A stretch of 64,000 bases of DNA. Source: Shewanella electrodiphila (GTDB lineage Bacteria; Pseudomonadota; Gammaproteobacteria; Enterobacterales; Shewanellaceae). The DNA is taken from the NCBI RefSeq assembly GCF_023283985.1, contig NZ_JAKIKU010000011.1, forward strand, positions 1 to 64,000, written 5' to 3'. A model generated the notes under the pieces. That model was not told the DNA's origin. It was given only the letters and a program-made list of their open reading frames with translations, and did no database searches. The stretch's first letter is position 1, and each line of letters opens with the position of its first letter. This document shows, piece after piece, positions 25,451-35,079 of this stretch. The position numbers and the translations under genes were made by a program.

Positions 25451-26644
25451 ATGTTAGATCAGCATACTAAAGACGTTGTTAAGAGCACTATTCCATTATT
25501 AGAAGCGGCAGGTCCTGCACTGACTACGCATTTTTATCAACGTATGTTTGAACATAATCCTGAGTTAAAAGATGTATTTAACTTGGCCCATCAACATACT
25601 GGTGGCCAACCTGTTGCCTTATTTAATGCCGTTGCCGCTTACGCAAAAAATATTGATAACCTAGAAGCACTGGGCGCCGCAGTTGAGCGTATTGCTCATA
25701 AACACACAGGTTTCTTAATCAAGCCAGAGCAGTACGCCATTGTTGGTGGTCACCTTTTAGCGACACTTAAAGAACTCGGCGGCGATGCTGTGACTGAAGA
25801 AGTGTTGACCGCTTGGGGCAATGCATATGGCTTTTTAGCGGACATTTTTATTAATCGCGAAGCGCAGCTATATCAACAAACAGCGGCTAAAACTGGCGGT
25901 TGGGAAGGCACACGCCGCTTTGTGGTTCAAGCAAAAACGCCTGAATCCACGGTTATCACTTCATTCCTGTTAGCACCAGAAGACGGTCAGCCAGTCGTCG
26001 AATTCACTCCAGGGCAATACTTAAGTGTGTCGCTTGATCACGAGCAGTTAGAGTTTAAAGAAATTCGTCAGTATTCATTATCAGATGCACCTAATGGCAG
26101 TACGTACCGCATTAGTGTTAAGCGTGAACAGGGCGGTAAAGTTTCTAACTTACTGCATGAGCATTACCAAGTCGGAGATATCATCGATGTGGTTGCACCT
26201 GCGGGTGATTTTGTGCTGAATACCGCTGCTGAAACGCCTGTAGTGTTGTTGTCGGCTGGTGTCGGCCTTACGCCAATGAAGAGCATGTTGAACCAGCTAT
26301 TATCGCAATCACATACAGCGAATATCACTTGGGTTCATGCCTGTGAAGATGGCGCACAGCACAGCTTTAAACAAGCAATTAAAGCCAAACGAGATGTGAA
26401 TACCAACTTAGAAAGCTACGTTTGGTATCGTCAGCCTTTAGCGACAGATTTACCTGCCGAAGATTTTGATTTTGAAGGGACTGTAGAGCTTAATAACATC
26501 GCCGAAAGTATTGTGCCAAATGCCCAATATTACTTCTGTGGCCCTATCGGTTTTATGAAAGCCATCAAGCAGCAATTACTTGGGTTAAATGTGCCAGAGT
26601 CGCAATTACATTACGAAGTCTTTGGCCCTCACGCAGATTTATAA
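25451..26644 (+). CDS. hmp: Flavohemoprotein, nitric oxide dioxygenase
   Basis: About 397 residues in three parts: globin domain (about 1-140, with IAHKHTGFLIKPEQYAIVGGHLL around the proximal His), FAD domain (RQYSLSD near residue 205) and NAD(P)H domain (LLSAGVGLTPMKSML, YYFCGPIGFMKAI). It converts nitric oxide and oxygen to nitrate in the cytoplasm. The ATG at 25451 follows GAGG at 6 bases; the earlier in-frame start was rejected. Operator-like sites just upstream suggest NO and oxygen control. It ends at a strong shared terminator. Confidence 0.96.
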   Translation: MLDQHTKDVVKSTIPLLEAAGPALTTHFYQRMFEHNPELKDVFNLAHQHTGGQPVALFNAVAAYAKNIDNLEALGAAVERIAHKHTGFLIKPEQYAIVGGHLLATLKELGGDAVTEEVLTAWGNAYGFLADIFINREAQLYQQTAAKTGGWEGTRRFVVQAKTPESTVITSFLLAPEDGQPVVEFTPGQYLSVSLDHEQLEFKEIRQYSLSDAPNGSTYRISVKREQGGKVSNLLHEHYQVGDIIDVVAPAGDFVLNTAAETPVVLLSAGVGLTPMKSMLNQLLSQSHTANITWVHACEDGAQHSFKQAIKAKRDVNTNLESYVWYRQPLATDLPAEDFDFEGTVELNNIAESIVPNAQYYFCGPIGFMKAIKQQLLGLNVPESQLHYEVFGPHADL

Positions 26645-26671
26645 TCTGTATTAAACCGATTTTTATATAGC

Positions 26672-26699
26672 AAAAAGCGACTCATCGAGTCGCTTTTTT
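26672..26699. terminator. Bidirectional terminator between hmp and envZ
   Basis: AAAAAGCGACTC, loop ATC, then GAGTCGCTTTTTT. The palindrome has A and T runs on both sides, suiting the two convergent genes. Confidence 0.92.
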
Positions 26700-26741
26700 G
26701 TTGAATGAAATTGACTTAAAACAGGGTTAGCTAAGAGCCAC

Positions 26742-28007
26742 TTACTGGTTTTCTATTGGCAACCATACTTGCGCTCTAAGGCCGCCTTCAGGTCGGTTTT
26801 TAAGTTCAATCTTGCCGTGGTGACGGTCGATAATTCGTTTCACAATGGCTAAGCCAAGACCTGAACCTACTGAACCTCGGGCACTATCCCCTTGGGTGAA
26901 TGGTTGAAACAGCTTTTCAATCTCTGCTTCATTAATGCCAGGGCCGTTATCTTCGATAATAAAACTGACACCTTTAGCGGTTTGATACGAACTGATTTTT
27001 ATCAAGCCGTTACCGTAGCGAAAGCCATTTTCTACTAAATTACTCAATACTCGTTTAATCGCCACGCTTTGAAAAGGCACCAATGGACAATCTTGTAAAT
27101 TGAGTTCAATGTTGCCTTCTCGGTGCATTTCCTGTTGGTTGATTTCCTGGATCAAGCGGTTGATATCATTAAGCTCTCTGGCACTTTCTTGGTCGTGACG
27201 CACATAAGCAATAAACTGGTTAATGATGTCATCCATATCTTCAATATCGGTGACTATGCCATCTTTGAGGTATTGATCTTCATCCACCATCATTTCAGAG
27301 GCTAAGCGAATTCGTGTTAGTGGCGTACGTAGGTCGTGGGATATGCCGGCCATCAGTAACGCTCGATCTTGCTCAAGTTGCTTCATACTGTGAGACATCT
27401 GGTTGAATGCATGGGTTACTTCAACAATCTCTGATGATCCACTTAAGGGTAATGGCTCTGGGAATTCGCCTTTAGATACAGAGAAAGCAGCGCGTTGTAA
27501 ACGCTTAAGCGGCCTGTTGAGCCTGCGTGCAAACCACCATCCACCTGCGACACTGAGCGCACCAATTACCAATAAATACAATGTTAGTGGTGATAAATCA
27601 TTTTCGTTTAGCCCTGTCAGCGGCACTTTTATCCACAGAGTCGGTGCTTGTGGCGGCCTGATCCACACTTGCAGTTGTTTACCTTGAGAAAAGCGTACTT
27701 CCGCTTCGCCGCCAAGGTACTCAGACATTTGTTCGGACAAAAAACCATAATAGGTGGCCGATTCGAGCCCCGCTGCAATGGCGTTTTGCTGATTGTAAAC
27801 TTTCATCTCATCATCGCGCACTTTTGCATTGAGGGCATCAACAACGGTGAGGTTTTCACGGGTGATGACAACACCATCAATAAACAATAAGTTTATTTGT
27901 CGTGCGATGAGTTGGTTGATTTGTTCATAACTGGGTTTAATAAAATAAACCGTTACAGAGAGGTAAGAAACCAGTTGATTAATCAGTAGCAAACTACCAA
28001 TAAGCAA
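26742..28007 (-). CDS. envZ: EnvZ-type osmosensing histidine kinase
   Basis: At least 421 residues from a TTG at 28007, but the conserved N-terminus (RFLPRNSFSQTVLLIGSLLL) continues in frame upstream to near the ompR stop. Between that stop and 28007 there is no ATG, GTG or TTG, so an unusual start such as ATT (28106) or ATC (28100) may be used. HAMP near 150-200, H-box ISHDLRTPLTRIRLA, ATP-binding motifs NLVENGFRYGNG and GSGLGLAIVKRI. It phosphorylates OmpR in response to envelope conditions and overlaps or abuts ompR as a two-gene operon. Confidence 0.92.
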   Translation of the reverse strand: MLIGSLLLINQLVSYLSVTVYFIKPSYEQINQLIARQINLLFIDGVVITRENLTVVDALNAKVRDDEMKVYNQQNAIAAGLESATYYGFLSEQMSEYLGGEAEVRFSQGKQLQVWIRPPQAPTLWIKVPLTGLNENDLSPLTLYLLVIGALSVAGGWWFARRLNRPLKRLQRAAFSVSKGEFPEPLPLSGSSEIVEVTHAFNQMSHSMKQLEQDRALLMAGISHDLRTPLTRIRLASEMMVDEDQYLKDGIVTDIEDMDDIINQFIAYVRHDQESARELNDINRLIQEINQQEMHREGNIELNLQDCPLVPFQSVAIKRVLSNLVENGFRYGNGLIKISSYQTAKGVSFIIEDNGPGINEAEIEKLFQPFTQGDSARGSVGSGLGLAIVKRIIDRHHGKIELKNRPEGGLRAQVWLPIENQ

Positions 28008-28105
28008 TACGGTTTGGCTGAAAGAATTACGTGGCAGAAAACGCTGCCACCATTTCAGTTTGATTGCTTTTGGCTGACTAATGGTTTGTGACTGGCTGAT
28101 AGAAA

Positions 28106-28831
28106 TTAACCCCGAGCAGTGCCGTCAGGCACGAACACATAACCTAAACCCCAAACTGTTTGGATATAGCGTGGGTTAGCGGCATCAACTTCGATTAATC
28201 GGCGTAAGCGAGACACTTGTACGTCAATAGAACGCTCTAGTGCTGAGTAGTCACGACCACGGGCAAGGTTCATGAGCTTATCGCGCGATAATGGCTCTCT
28301 TGGGTGAGATACCAATACTTTAAGCACGGCAAATTCACCTGAGGTGAGAGCGATACTTTTTTCTTCATGGAACATTTCGCGGGTTGCAAGGTTCAATGAA
28401 AAGTCACCAAAACTAATCACTTCTTCTTGTTGCGCAGGCGCTCCAGGCACTTCTGCTGTTTGACGACGCATCACAGCTTTAATGCGCGCGAGTAATTCAC
28501 GTGGATTAAACGGTTTTGGTAAATAGTCATCGGCGCCAAGTTCTAAGCCAATAATGCGGTCAACTTCGTCGCCTTTGGCGGTGAGCATGACAATTGGGAT
28601 TGGGTTTTCTTGTTGACGTAAGCGACGGCAGATTGATAAACCATCCTCACCCGGCAGCATTAAGTCTAAAACCAATAAGTGAAAGTTTTCGCGCTCTAAT
28701 AAGCGATCCATTTGTTCAGCATTAGCTGCGCTGCGCACTTGATAACCTTGTTCAAGTAAATAGCGTTCTAATAATGATCTGAGTCGCATGTCATCATCGA
28801 CAACGAGAATTTTAGATGTTTCCTGGCCCAT
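28106..28831 (-). CDS. ompR: Response regulator OmpR
   Basis: 241 residues. Receiver domain with acidic pocket VVDDD, phospho-acceptor Asp near residue 56 in LVLDLMLPGEDG, and Lys in YLPKPFNPREL. A C-terminal winged helix follows (SLNLATREMF through SRLRRLIEVDAANPRYIQTVWGLGYVF). It is the partner of EnvZ, controlling porin and envelope genes in relatives. Start ATG at 28831, upstream of envZ in the same transcript. Confidence 0.97.
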   Translation of the reverse strand: MGQETSKILVVDDDMRLRSLLERYLLEQGYQVRSAANAEQMDRLLERENFHLLVLDLMLPGEDGLSICRRLRQQENPIPIVMLTAKGDEVDRIIGLELGADDYLPKPFNPRELLARIKAVMRRQTAEVPGAPAQQEEVISFGDFSLNLATREMFHEEKSIALTSGEFAVLKVLVSHPREPLSRDKLMNLARGRDYSALERSIDVQVSRLRRLIEVDAANPRYIQTVWGLGYVFVPDGTARG

Positions 28832-29027
28832 GAAATATCCTTTTGTCTAAATTTCGGCGCTAAATACAGTTAGTAAGCTAAATATAGCGACTTTATTAGA
28901 GTGCAAACAAGAGGTGTAATAGTAGTTTATGATTGTGCAGGGATAATATGACGAAGTTATTAGATTAAGTCTATGAAATTAATTGAATTTAATGATATTG
29001 ATTGGAATATTAGAAATTGTAACTAAA

Positions 29028-29813
29028 TCAGTTTTTTCGCATTAATCGCGAAAAAGTATCAATCACGCCATCTTCGTTGTTATCGAGGAGGAAGATGAGC
29101 TGATCATCATGAAGTTTGACATTAAAAGCTGCCGATGCAATTTCACCGTAGCGACTGAAGCCTGTTTGGTTGTTGTCATCATATTGAGCCTGAAAATAAA
29201 CTTCTTCAGAATCTGATTGATGCTGATATTGACCCCATTCCATTCCCGTGAGTTCGTCATCATGGTCAAAGTTAATTTGTAACTGTACATATAAGCCATT
29301 ATCGAGCATCAATACGGCATACAAGTCATCATATTCTTGGTTATACCAGTAACCTTCAATGTCTCGCGAGCGCAGTTGTTCGTATTCAACAATATTGTCG
29401 ATAGAATTGTCGGCTTGTTTATCCATATTCAACTGCAATCTTGATGCGTCATTATTGAGGTAAACATGACTGTGATTGTGCTTAGTCAGTAAGGTGATAA
29501 ACCCTTTGGACGGGTTATTGCTAAAGGTGGGGTTGAAGGAAATGGATATTGGCATATCCACAAAAGCGGTGGTATTAGATAACGCAAAACTGCCCCATTC
29601 AGCGAAACTATTACTCGGCTCATTTAAGTCCAGCCCAATTTGCAGGTAACTTTGATCTTCATTTATTTGCAGTAGTTCAATATGCCCAGCTTGCTGGCTA
29701 AGCCAGTTGCCTATGATGTATTCAGGTAGGTGGTTACTCGGTTGTGCCTTGAAACTTATCAGCATCAGAAGCGTCACACCAACTAACATCATCCAGAAAA
29801 CTCTACTACACAT
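29028..29813 (-). CDS. Exported protein of unknown function, beta-rich
   Basis: 261 residues. A hydrophobic N-terminus (FWMMLVGVTLLMLISF) suggests a signal peptide or anchor. The body is rich in Asp, Asn and aromatic residues, in the manner of a beta-sheet protein. The C-terminal DNNEDGVID resembles an EF-hand-like calcium loop, though the last acidic position is absent. I do not recognise the family. It lies between ompR and greB, an insertion in a normally tight neighbourhood. Confidence 0.6.
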   Translation of the reverse strand: MCSRVFWMMLVGVTLLMLISFKAQPSNHLPEYIIGNWLSQQAGHIELLQINEDQSYLQIGLDLNEPSNSFAEWGSFALSNTTAFVDMPISISFNPTFSNNPSKGFITLLTKHNHSHVYLNNDASRLQLNMDKQADNSIDNIVEYEQLRSRDIEGYWYNQEYDDLYAVLMLDNGLYVQLQINFDHDDELTGMEWGQYQHQSDSEEVYFQAQYDDNNQTGFSRYGEIASAAFNVKLHDDQLIFLLDNNEDGVIDTFSRLMRKN

Positions 29814-29974
29814 AAAAGTTCCTTTTTTATGTTATTTACTCGATACAGGGTAAATAAAAACCGGATCTCAAGTTTAGTAAAGAAACATCATAGGGCAAGA
29901 AATTGTAGAATAATTCGCCATAAAGTTGACGTATGTATGAGTAATGCACTGTTTTTGGGCAGGTGTCAGGTTTA

Positions 29975-30460
29975 TTATACCTCTAAGTTAGTATAAGAAA
30001 TCTTGTTGATATACCAATCTTGGGGGCCATTGGGGGTAGGGACAACGGCATCGTCATCGACTTCTTTTTTGAGTAATGCACGGGCCATGGGTGAATCAAT
30101 AGAAATATAGCCTTTAGCATCGCCGTAAATCTCATCAGGACCAACAATGCGAAATTGCAGAATATCACCGGCATCATTTTCAATTTCGACCCAAGCGCCA
30201 AAGAAGATTTGTCCTTCTTGTTCTGGGGCATACTCAACGACTTTTAAACTTTCAATACGTTTGCGCAAAAAACGGACTCGGCCATCGATTTGGCGCAATA
30301 AACGTTTGTTTTCTTTGTAGTCAGCATTTTCGCTACGGTCACCAAGGCTAGCTGCCCAAGCCACTTTTTTGGTGATCTCAGGACGGTATTCTCGCCATAG
30401 GTAGTTCAATTCAGTTTTTAGTTTGGTCATCCCTTCCGGGGTGATGAGATTGGTCTTCAC
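29975..30460 (-). CDS. greB: Transcript cleavage factor GreB
   Basis: 161 residues closely matching GreB: coiled-coil N-terminus with LGDRSENADYKENKRLLRQIDGRVRFL, acidic tip residues, and C-terminal FGAWVEIENDAGDI and SIDSPMARALLKKE. It rescues backtracked RNA polymerase. The start is GTG at 30460, decided by homology since relatives begin MKT; the ribosome binding site is weak. In E. coli relatives greB lies directly before tex; here the dms genes intervene. Confidence 0.97.
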   Translation of the reverse strand: MKTNLITPEGMTKLKTELNYLWREYRPEITKKVAWAASLGDRSENADYKENKRLLRQIDGRVRFLRKRIESLKVVEYAPEQEGQIFFGAWVEIENDAGDILQFRIVGPDEIYGDAKGYISIDSPMARALLKKEVDDDAVVPTPNGPQDWYINKISYTNLEV

Positions 30461-30554
30461 TTGGTTTGCTACTCAATGATGCTGATATATCTGATTGAGT
30501 GAAATTACCTAAAAGGAGTGCGGTTGTCGATAGCGCTTTTTGATAAGTATGGGG

Positions 30555-31037
30555 CTAGTTACCCATATTTCGGCTTTGACTGCGACGTTGATGACGTAAT
30601 TGCGATAACTGACTCATCGCAGTGATAACCTTTTGGCTCTGATTACAGATAACAGCTTGTCTGGCATCAATGCTTTGGTTACTTGCGTTAGCCTGAGGAT
30701 CGGCTTGCTTCAAACACTGTTTGGCATAATGCTCAGTGATTTGCACAATTAACGCTTCGGCTTGGCTGAGATCATTGCTGTTTATTTCTTTGACGAAGAG
30801 GAGTAAAAAGCAATCGAATAGAGCACTAAAAACATCAGCATTAGCAAACTCTGACTCAATACAGACTTGCCTGCGGGACTCATCAATTAAAGCGGCGACT
30901 AAGTTGGCAATTGTAGTCGCGTTGGTTGCCCCGACTAAAAGGCTGTTTACGTAGGTGTCTTGTTGCCAAAACGCGACCAATTGATGCGACCATTCGGCCT
31001 TATCCCATTGCTCGCCCATTGCGTGAATGACTGACAT
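30555..31037 (-). CDS. dmsH: DmsH-like accessory protein of the dms operon
   Basis: 160 residues, helical, with a Gln- and Ser-rich C-terminus (SQSRNMGN) and two cysteines. I do not recognise a domain. It is the last gene of the minus-strand dms run, 53 bases after dmsG, and sits where the accessory gene dmsH lies in Shewanella oneidensis. AGGAG precedes the ATG at good spacing. Function is unknown; the name rests on position. Confidence 0.7.
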   Translation of the reverse strand: MSVIHAMGEQWDKAEWSHQLVAFWQQDTYVNSLLVGATNATTIANLVAALIDESRRQVCIESEFANADVFSALFDCFLLLFVKEINSNDLSQAEALIVQITEHYAKQCLKQADPQANASNQSIDARQAVICNQSQKVITAMSQLSQLRHQRRSQSRNMGN

Positions 31038-31089
31038 AACAAGCTCCTACGAAAACAACATATATCGAGTATAAAACCAGGTTAAACAG

Positions 31090-31776
31090 CTACCTAAATA
31101 ACTTTCTTGGCATAGGTAATATTTTAAATGCTTCGGCTAGTTCCGCTAAATAGTCATTAGCCAATAGCGAGATTCCTACATAAAAGTCGGTCTCAGCATT
31201 GATTTTGGCCAGCTCTAAACAGCGTCCTGCCCATGGCAACATATGTTGTTGCAATAGCACTTGGATAAACTGTGTTAGCTGCTGTGCATCAGTGTCAGAA
31301 TCTGGGTTAGTCGCGGCCTCTTGCAAGGTAGCAAAGCTTGAGTCCAGTACACTAAAGAACAAACCGATATGATCCACTGGCTGTGGCATTGTTAGGTCGA
31401 AGTTAACCCCGTATTGCTTATAAAAATCAATGAGGGCAATGGTTGATGCATCGAAATGCACTTGATCTTCACCTAAATACGCAGAACCCTGTGGAATAGC
31501 TTTAGGCTCACCAGGACCAAAGAAAAGCTGGCCGTAGTCGACTTTTAAATCAAGTAACTGTTCGGCTTCATTCCAATGATTCAGATAGGTTGTTAGAGCG
31601 TCACGTCCTTGTTGATTATCGCTACGGTTGGCAAATGTAGGCCAAGTTGCAGCGACGTCATTTTCTACCATGCTGTGAATTAATTCAGCATCTGGATAAT
31701 GACAAAATAGGTTATGTAAAATACGTGCGATTGCTTGGTATTCACTTAACTGTTCAACTGACTGTTCAATACTCAT
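31090..31776 (-). CDS. dmsG: TorD/DmsD-family chaperone DmsG
   Basis: 228 residues, all-helical, with the family pattern LKVDYGQLFFGPGEPKAIPQGSAYLGE near residues 80-105, typical of TorD/DmsD chaperones. These bind the twin-arginine signal and help insert the molybdenum cofactor into the catalytic subunit before export. It follows dmsB by 51 bases. GAGGAAA precedes the ATG. Confidence 0.9.
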   Translation of the reverse strand: MSIEQSVEQLSEYQAIARILHNLFCHYPDAELIHSMVENDVAATWPTFANRSDNQQGRDALTTYLNHWNEAEQLLDLKVDYGQLFFGPGEPKAIPQGSAYLGEDQVHFDASTIALIDFYKQYGVNFDLTMPQPVDHIGLFFSVLDSSFATLQEAATNPDSDTDAQQLTQFIQVLLQQHMLPWAGRCLELAKINAETDFYVGISLLANDYLAELAEAFKILPMPRKLFR

Positions 31777-31826
31777 TTAACTTTTCCTCAAAAAGGGCAG
31801 TGGTGAAGCACCACCGCCAGATCTGA

Positions 31827-32507
31827 TTATACTTCGTTAGGGTTCAAGATTTTACCTGCACCAGCACCTGCTGGTTGACCATTGCGGTTTGCTTTAATGA
31901 TCAAGTTAGGTGTAGTGATTGATGGATCAGGTAATGGTGCAATATGCCCATCACCAGCGCCATATTTAGCTTGAATGTTTTCTACTGTATCAAAATCCAT
32001 TGCACGCATTGGGCAAGATTCAACACAGATAGGCTTACGCCCTTCAGCTAGTCTGTCATAACAACCGTCACACTTGGTCATCACTTTACGTTCTTGATCT
32101 AATTGCGGCGCGTCATATGGACATGCACGTGAACAGCTTTCACAGGCAATACATAAGTCTTCAGCTACATGCACTAAACCGTCTTCACGACGTTTGTGCA
32201 TTGCACCTGTTGGACAAGCCTTAACACAAACTGGCTCGCTACAGTGGTTACAGCCAATAGACATGTAGTAAGCAAATACGTCTTGCTCAAAAGTACCAGT
32301 TGCTGGATCGACATTCCAAGATCCGCCACCGTATTCATATACGCGGCGCCAGTTAACACCATTTAAACTAGGTACGCCGTTTTCAACTGGCTTAGTTGCA
32401 TTGCGAATCTCTTCGCCTTGTCTGTCTTTACAAGAGATATGGCAGGCTTTACAGCCAGTACATTTTGTCGTATCGACATAGAAACAATATTGGATAGCAT
32501 CGCTCAT
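31827..32507 (-). CDS. dmsB: DMSO reductase iron-sulfur subunit DmsB
   Basis: 226 residues with four ferredoxin-like cysteine groups: CTGCKACHISC, CNHCSEPVCVKACP, CIACESCSRACP and CDGCYD through CVESCP. No signal peptide is seen, so it probably travels with DmsA through the Tat system. It passes electrons to the molybdenum centre of DmsA. It starts 13 bases after dmsA. Confidence 0.96.
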   Translation of the reverse strand: MSDAIQYCFYVDTTKCTGCKACHISCKDRQGEEIRNATKPVENGVPSLNGVNWRRVYEYGGGSWNVDPATGTFEQDVFAYYMSIGCNHCSEPVCVKACPTGAMHKRREDGLVHVAEDLCIACESCSRACPYDAPQLDQERKVMTKCDGCYDRLAEGRKPICVESCPMRAMDFDTVENIQAKYGAGDGHIAPLPDPSITTPNLIIKANRNGQPAGAGAGKILNPNEV

Positions 32508-32519
32508 GGTAGCGCTCCC

Positions 32520-35033
32520 TTATAAAACTTTACGAAGTTGAACACGGTTAGTGTGTTGTGGATTACCTTTAGCCACTGGGCTAGGCATGTAACGGGTTAG
32601 CGAGTTAATCGCGCCGCCAATGTCCACGACTTTGCCAGAAGAGCCAGTGCGACCATTTGGATCAGGTTTGAACCAAGCGCCTTGACCTAAAGCAACGACA
32701 CCAGGAAGTACGCGAGGTGTGATGCGTACAACCACTTCAATAGAACCACGTTCGTTATACATTTCGACAGTGTCACCAGAGGCTACGCCGTACTGTTGAG
32801 CATCAATCGCGTTCATCCATACTGCATCTTCAACCGCTTCACGTAACCAAGGTACGTTGTGGTAGCTAGAGTGAGTACGACCCTTAGTGTGGTAACCCGC
32901 TAATTGCAGTGGGTAATCATCTTTGGTGTCTTCATCTTCATAGCTGTCCCACGTTACTGTGTATTGTGGGATTGCAGTAATGGTGTCGCCTTTAACTTTG
33001 TTTTGTTCCCAGTTTGCTGAGCGCCATGCAAGCTCTGCAGAGTGGATTTCAATTTTTCCTGAAGGTGTTGCTAGTGCTTCACCGCCATTAACAAAACCTT
33101 GTAGCGCCACGTTGCGGTTTTCCATGTTCTTGCGGAAGAAACCAATTTCTTGTGCTTCTTTGTAAGTTGATGGGAACGCAGGAGTTACACCTAAGTTTTT
33201 GCTGTTTGAACGAGTTTGTTGGTAAAGCTCTTCTAACCACTCATCTTCTGTTTTACCTTCAGTAAACTCAGCACCAACACCCATTGCATCAGCGATCATT
33301 GCTGATACTTGGTACATTGACTTACAGTCCCAAATTGGGTCTACAGCGGCTTTCATTGCTGTGATGTAACCCATTGCGCCAGAAGCATAAGAGTCATCAA
33401 CTAAGTCATTTGATTCTAACCAAGAAGTATCTGGAATGATGATGTCGGCAAATTTAGCGCCTGGGGTCATCCAGCAATCACAAGAAACGATAAGCTCAAC
33501 GCCGCTTTCATCTTTTAAGATTTCTGCAGTACCGTTAATGTCAGCGTGTTGGTTCAATAGCGAGCTATCAGAAGCTGAGATGATCACTTTGATATTAGTG
33601 CCAAGTGGCGTATCTAAATCGTCAGTACCCGTAATACCGTGAGTACGGGCAGTCATGGTTTCACCATTGTGAATCGCTTCTGACCAAGTGAAGAAAGAGA
33701 TTTTTTCTTTCACTGGGTTAGTGCCTGTAGGGATAGAAGCACGGTACATGTTAGTCATGTTTGGTAGTTCACCGTTTGATGAACCTTCACGACCTAATTT
33801 ACCTGCTAATACACCTAGCATGTAGATAGCACGAACGGTTTGTTCACCGTTTGCTTGGCGGTTAACACCCGCGCCAGCAATGATGTAAGGCTTTTGAGAA
33901 GCCATTAAATCGTCTGCAACTTGCTTGATGTTGGCTTCAGAAATACCAGTGATTTTCGCAGCCCATTCAGGCGTACGCGCTTCACGGTCAGCAAACTTGC
34001 CTTGCGCCATGATGTAGTCGTAGTAGTTCTCTGCACTGTCCATTGCTGCAGCGTATTCAACTTTTTTCGCATCGCCACTGGCTGCAAATTCTGCTTTTTG
34101 TGCTTCGATTGAAGCAGCGTCATAACCGACACTGTTCTTATTGATGAAGTCGATAGAGTTTGCGTCAACCCAACCTGAACTGATCATCAAGTAAGCAATC
34201 GCTTCTGCTAATGCAGCATCAGTACCTGGACGGATTGGTAACCAAGATGATTCTTTACCTGTCATTGAGTCAGTGTAACGTGGGTCGATCATCGTGACTT
34301 TAAGGCCGTTTGCACGTTGCAGAGCCTGTAAGTAATCGTAACCTTCACCTGAGCCTGATTGACGGATTTCACTTGGGTTGTAAGCAAAACCTAATAAAAA
34401 GTCACTGCTTTCAAGTGTTACTGTGGCAGAACCTGATGTGCTGCCAGTACCAAAGGTGTGTTTAGCCGCTTCAGTTTGTTGCGCCCAAGAGTAGTTACCG
34501 AAGTATTGTAAGCAACCGCCAACTAAGTTGAATAAACGGTTGAAACAACCATTTGATGCGAAACCATAATATGCGCCAGAGCCGTAGCTTCTGAAAATCG
34601 CCTTATTACCGTGTTCAGCAATAACAGAAGTCAGTTTGCCACCGATAGTGCTCGCTGCTTCTTCCCATGTAATTGGCACAAACTTACCTTCGCCGCGCTC
34701 ACCAACACGTTTCATTGGTGATTTTAAACGGTCAAATGCATAAGTGCGTTGACGTAATGAACGACCACGTGCACAAGCACGAACTTGGTGCATACCGTAC
34801 TCATCTTGTACATCATGATGAGTTTCAACGCGGGTAATCATCCCGTCGCGGCTGTAAACTTTAACTGGGCAGTTTGAGCCACAGTTTACTAGACATGCCG
34901 ACCAAGTTAATGCTTCATCAACTGGTGGTTGCGGTGGTACTGGCTCAGCATCTTTTGAGCTGGAATTACAACCAGTAACGGTGGCAGCACAACCTAAAGC
35001 AGCACTCATTTTTAAGAAACTTCTGCGTTCCAT
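32520..35033 (-). CDS. dmsA: DMSO reductase catalytic subunit DmsA (molybdopterin)
   Basis: 837 residues. The N-terminus has a twin-arginine motif (RRSFLKM) followed by a lipobox-like VTGC, suggesting Tat export and lipid anchoring. Cysteines at CLVNCGSNC and RACARG bind a 4Fe-4S cluster; the long body carries molybdopterin-binding segments of the DMSO reductase family. It reduces DMSO to DMS as the terminal step of respiration. In Shewanella this enzyme works at the outer surface. GAGGAT precedes the ATG. Codon use is like the rest of the operon. Confidence 0.95.
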   Translation of the reverse strand: MERRSFLKMSAALGCAATVTGCNSSSKDAEPVPPQPPVDEALTWSACLVNCGSNCPVKVYSRDGMITRVETHHDVQDEYGMHQVRACARGRSLRQRTYAFDRLKSPMKRVGERGEGKFVPITWEEAASTIGGKLTSVIAEHGNKAIFRSYGSGAYYGFASNGCFNRLFNLVGGCLQYFGNYSWAQQTEAAKHTFGTGSTSGSATVTLESSDFLLGFAYNPSEIRQSGSGEGYDYLQALQRANGLKVTMIDPRYTDSMTGKESSWLPIRPGTDAALAEAIAYLMISSGWVDANSIDFINKNSVGYDAASIEAQKAEFAASGDAKKVEYAAAMDSAENYYDYIMAQGKFADREARTPEWAAKITGISEANIKQVADDLMASQKPYIIAGAGVNRQANGEQTVRAIYMLGVLAGKLGREGSSNGELPNMTNMYRASIPTGTNPVKEKISFFTWSEAIHNGETMTARTHGITGTDDLDTPLGTNIKVIISASDSSLLNQHADINGTAEILKDESGVELIVSCDCWMTPGAKFADIIIPDTSWLESNDLVDDSYASGAMGYITAMKAAVDPIWDCKSMYQVSAMIADAMGVGAEFTEGKTEDEWLEELYQQTRSNSKNLGVTPAFPSTYKEAQEIGFFRKNMENRNVALQGFVNGGEALATPSGKIEIHSAELAWRSANWEQNKVKGDTITAIPQYTVTWDSYEDEDTKDDYPLQLAGYHTKGRTHSSYHNVPWLREAVEDAVWMNAIDAQQYGVASGDTVEMYNERGSIEVVVRITPRVLPGVVALGQGAWFKPDPNGRTGSSGKVVDIGGAINSLTRYMPSPVAKGNPQHTNRVQLRKVL

Positions 35034-35079
35034 TATTAAATCCTCTTACTAAAATTTATTCAGTGCGTTCGTTCAACGA

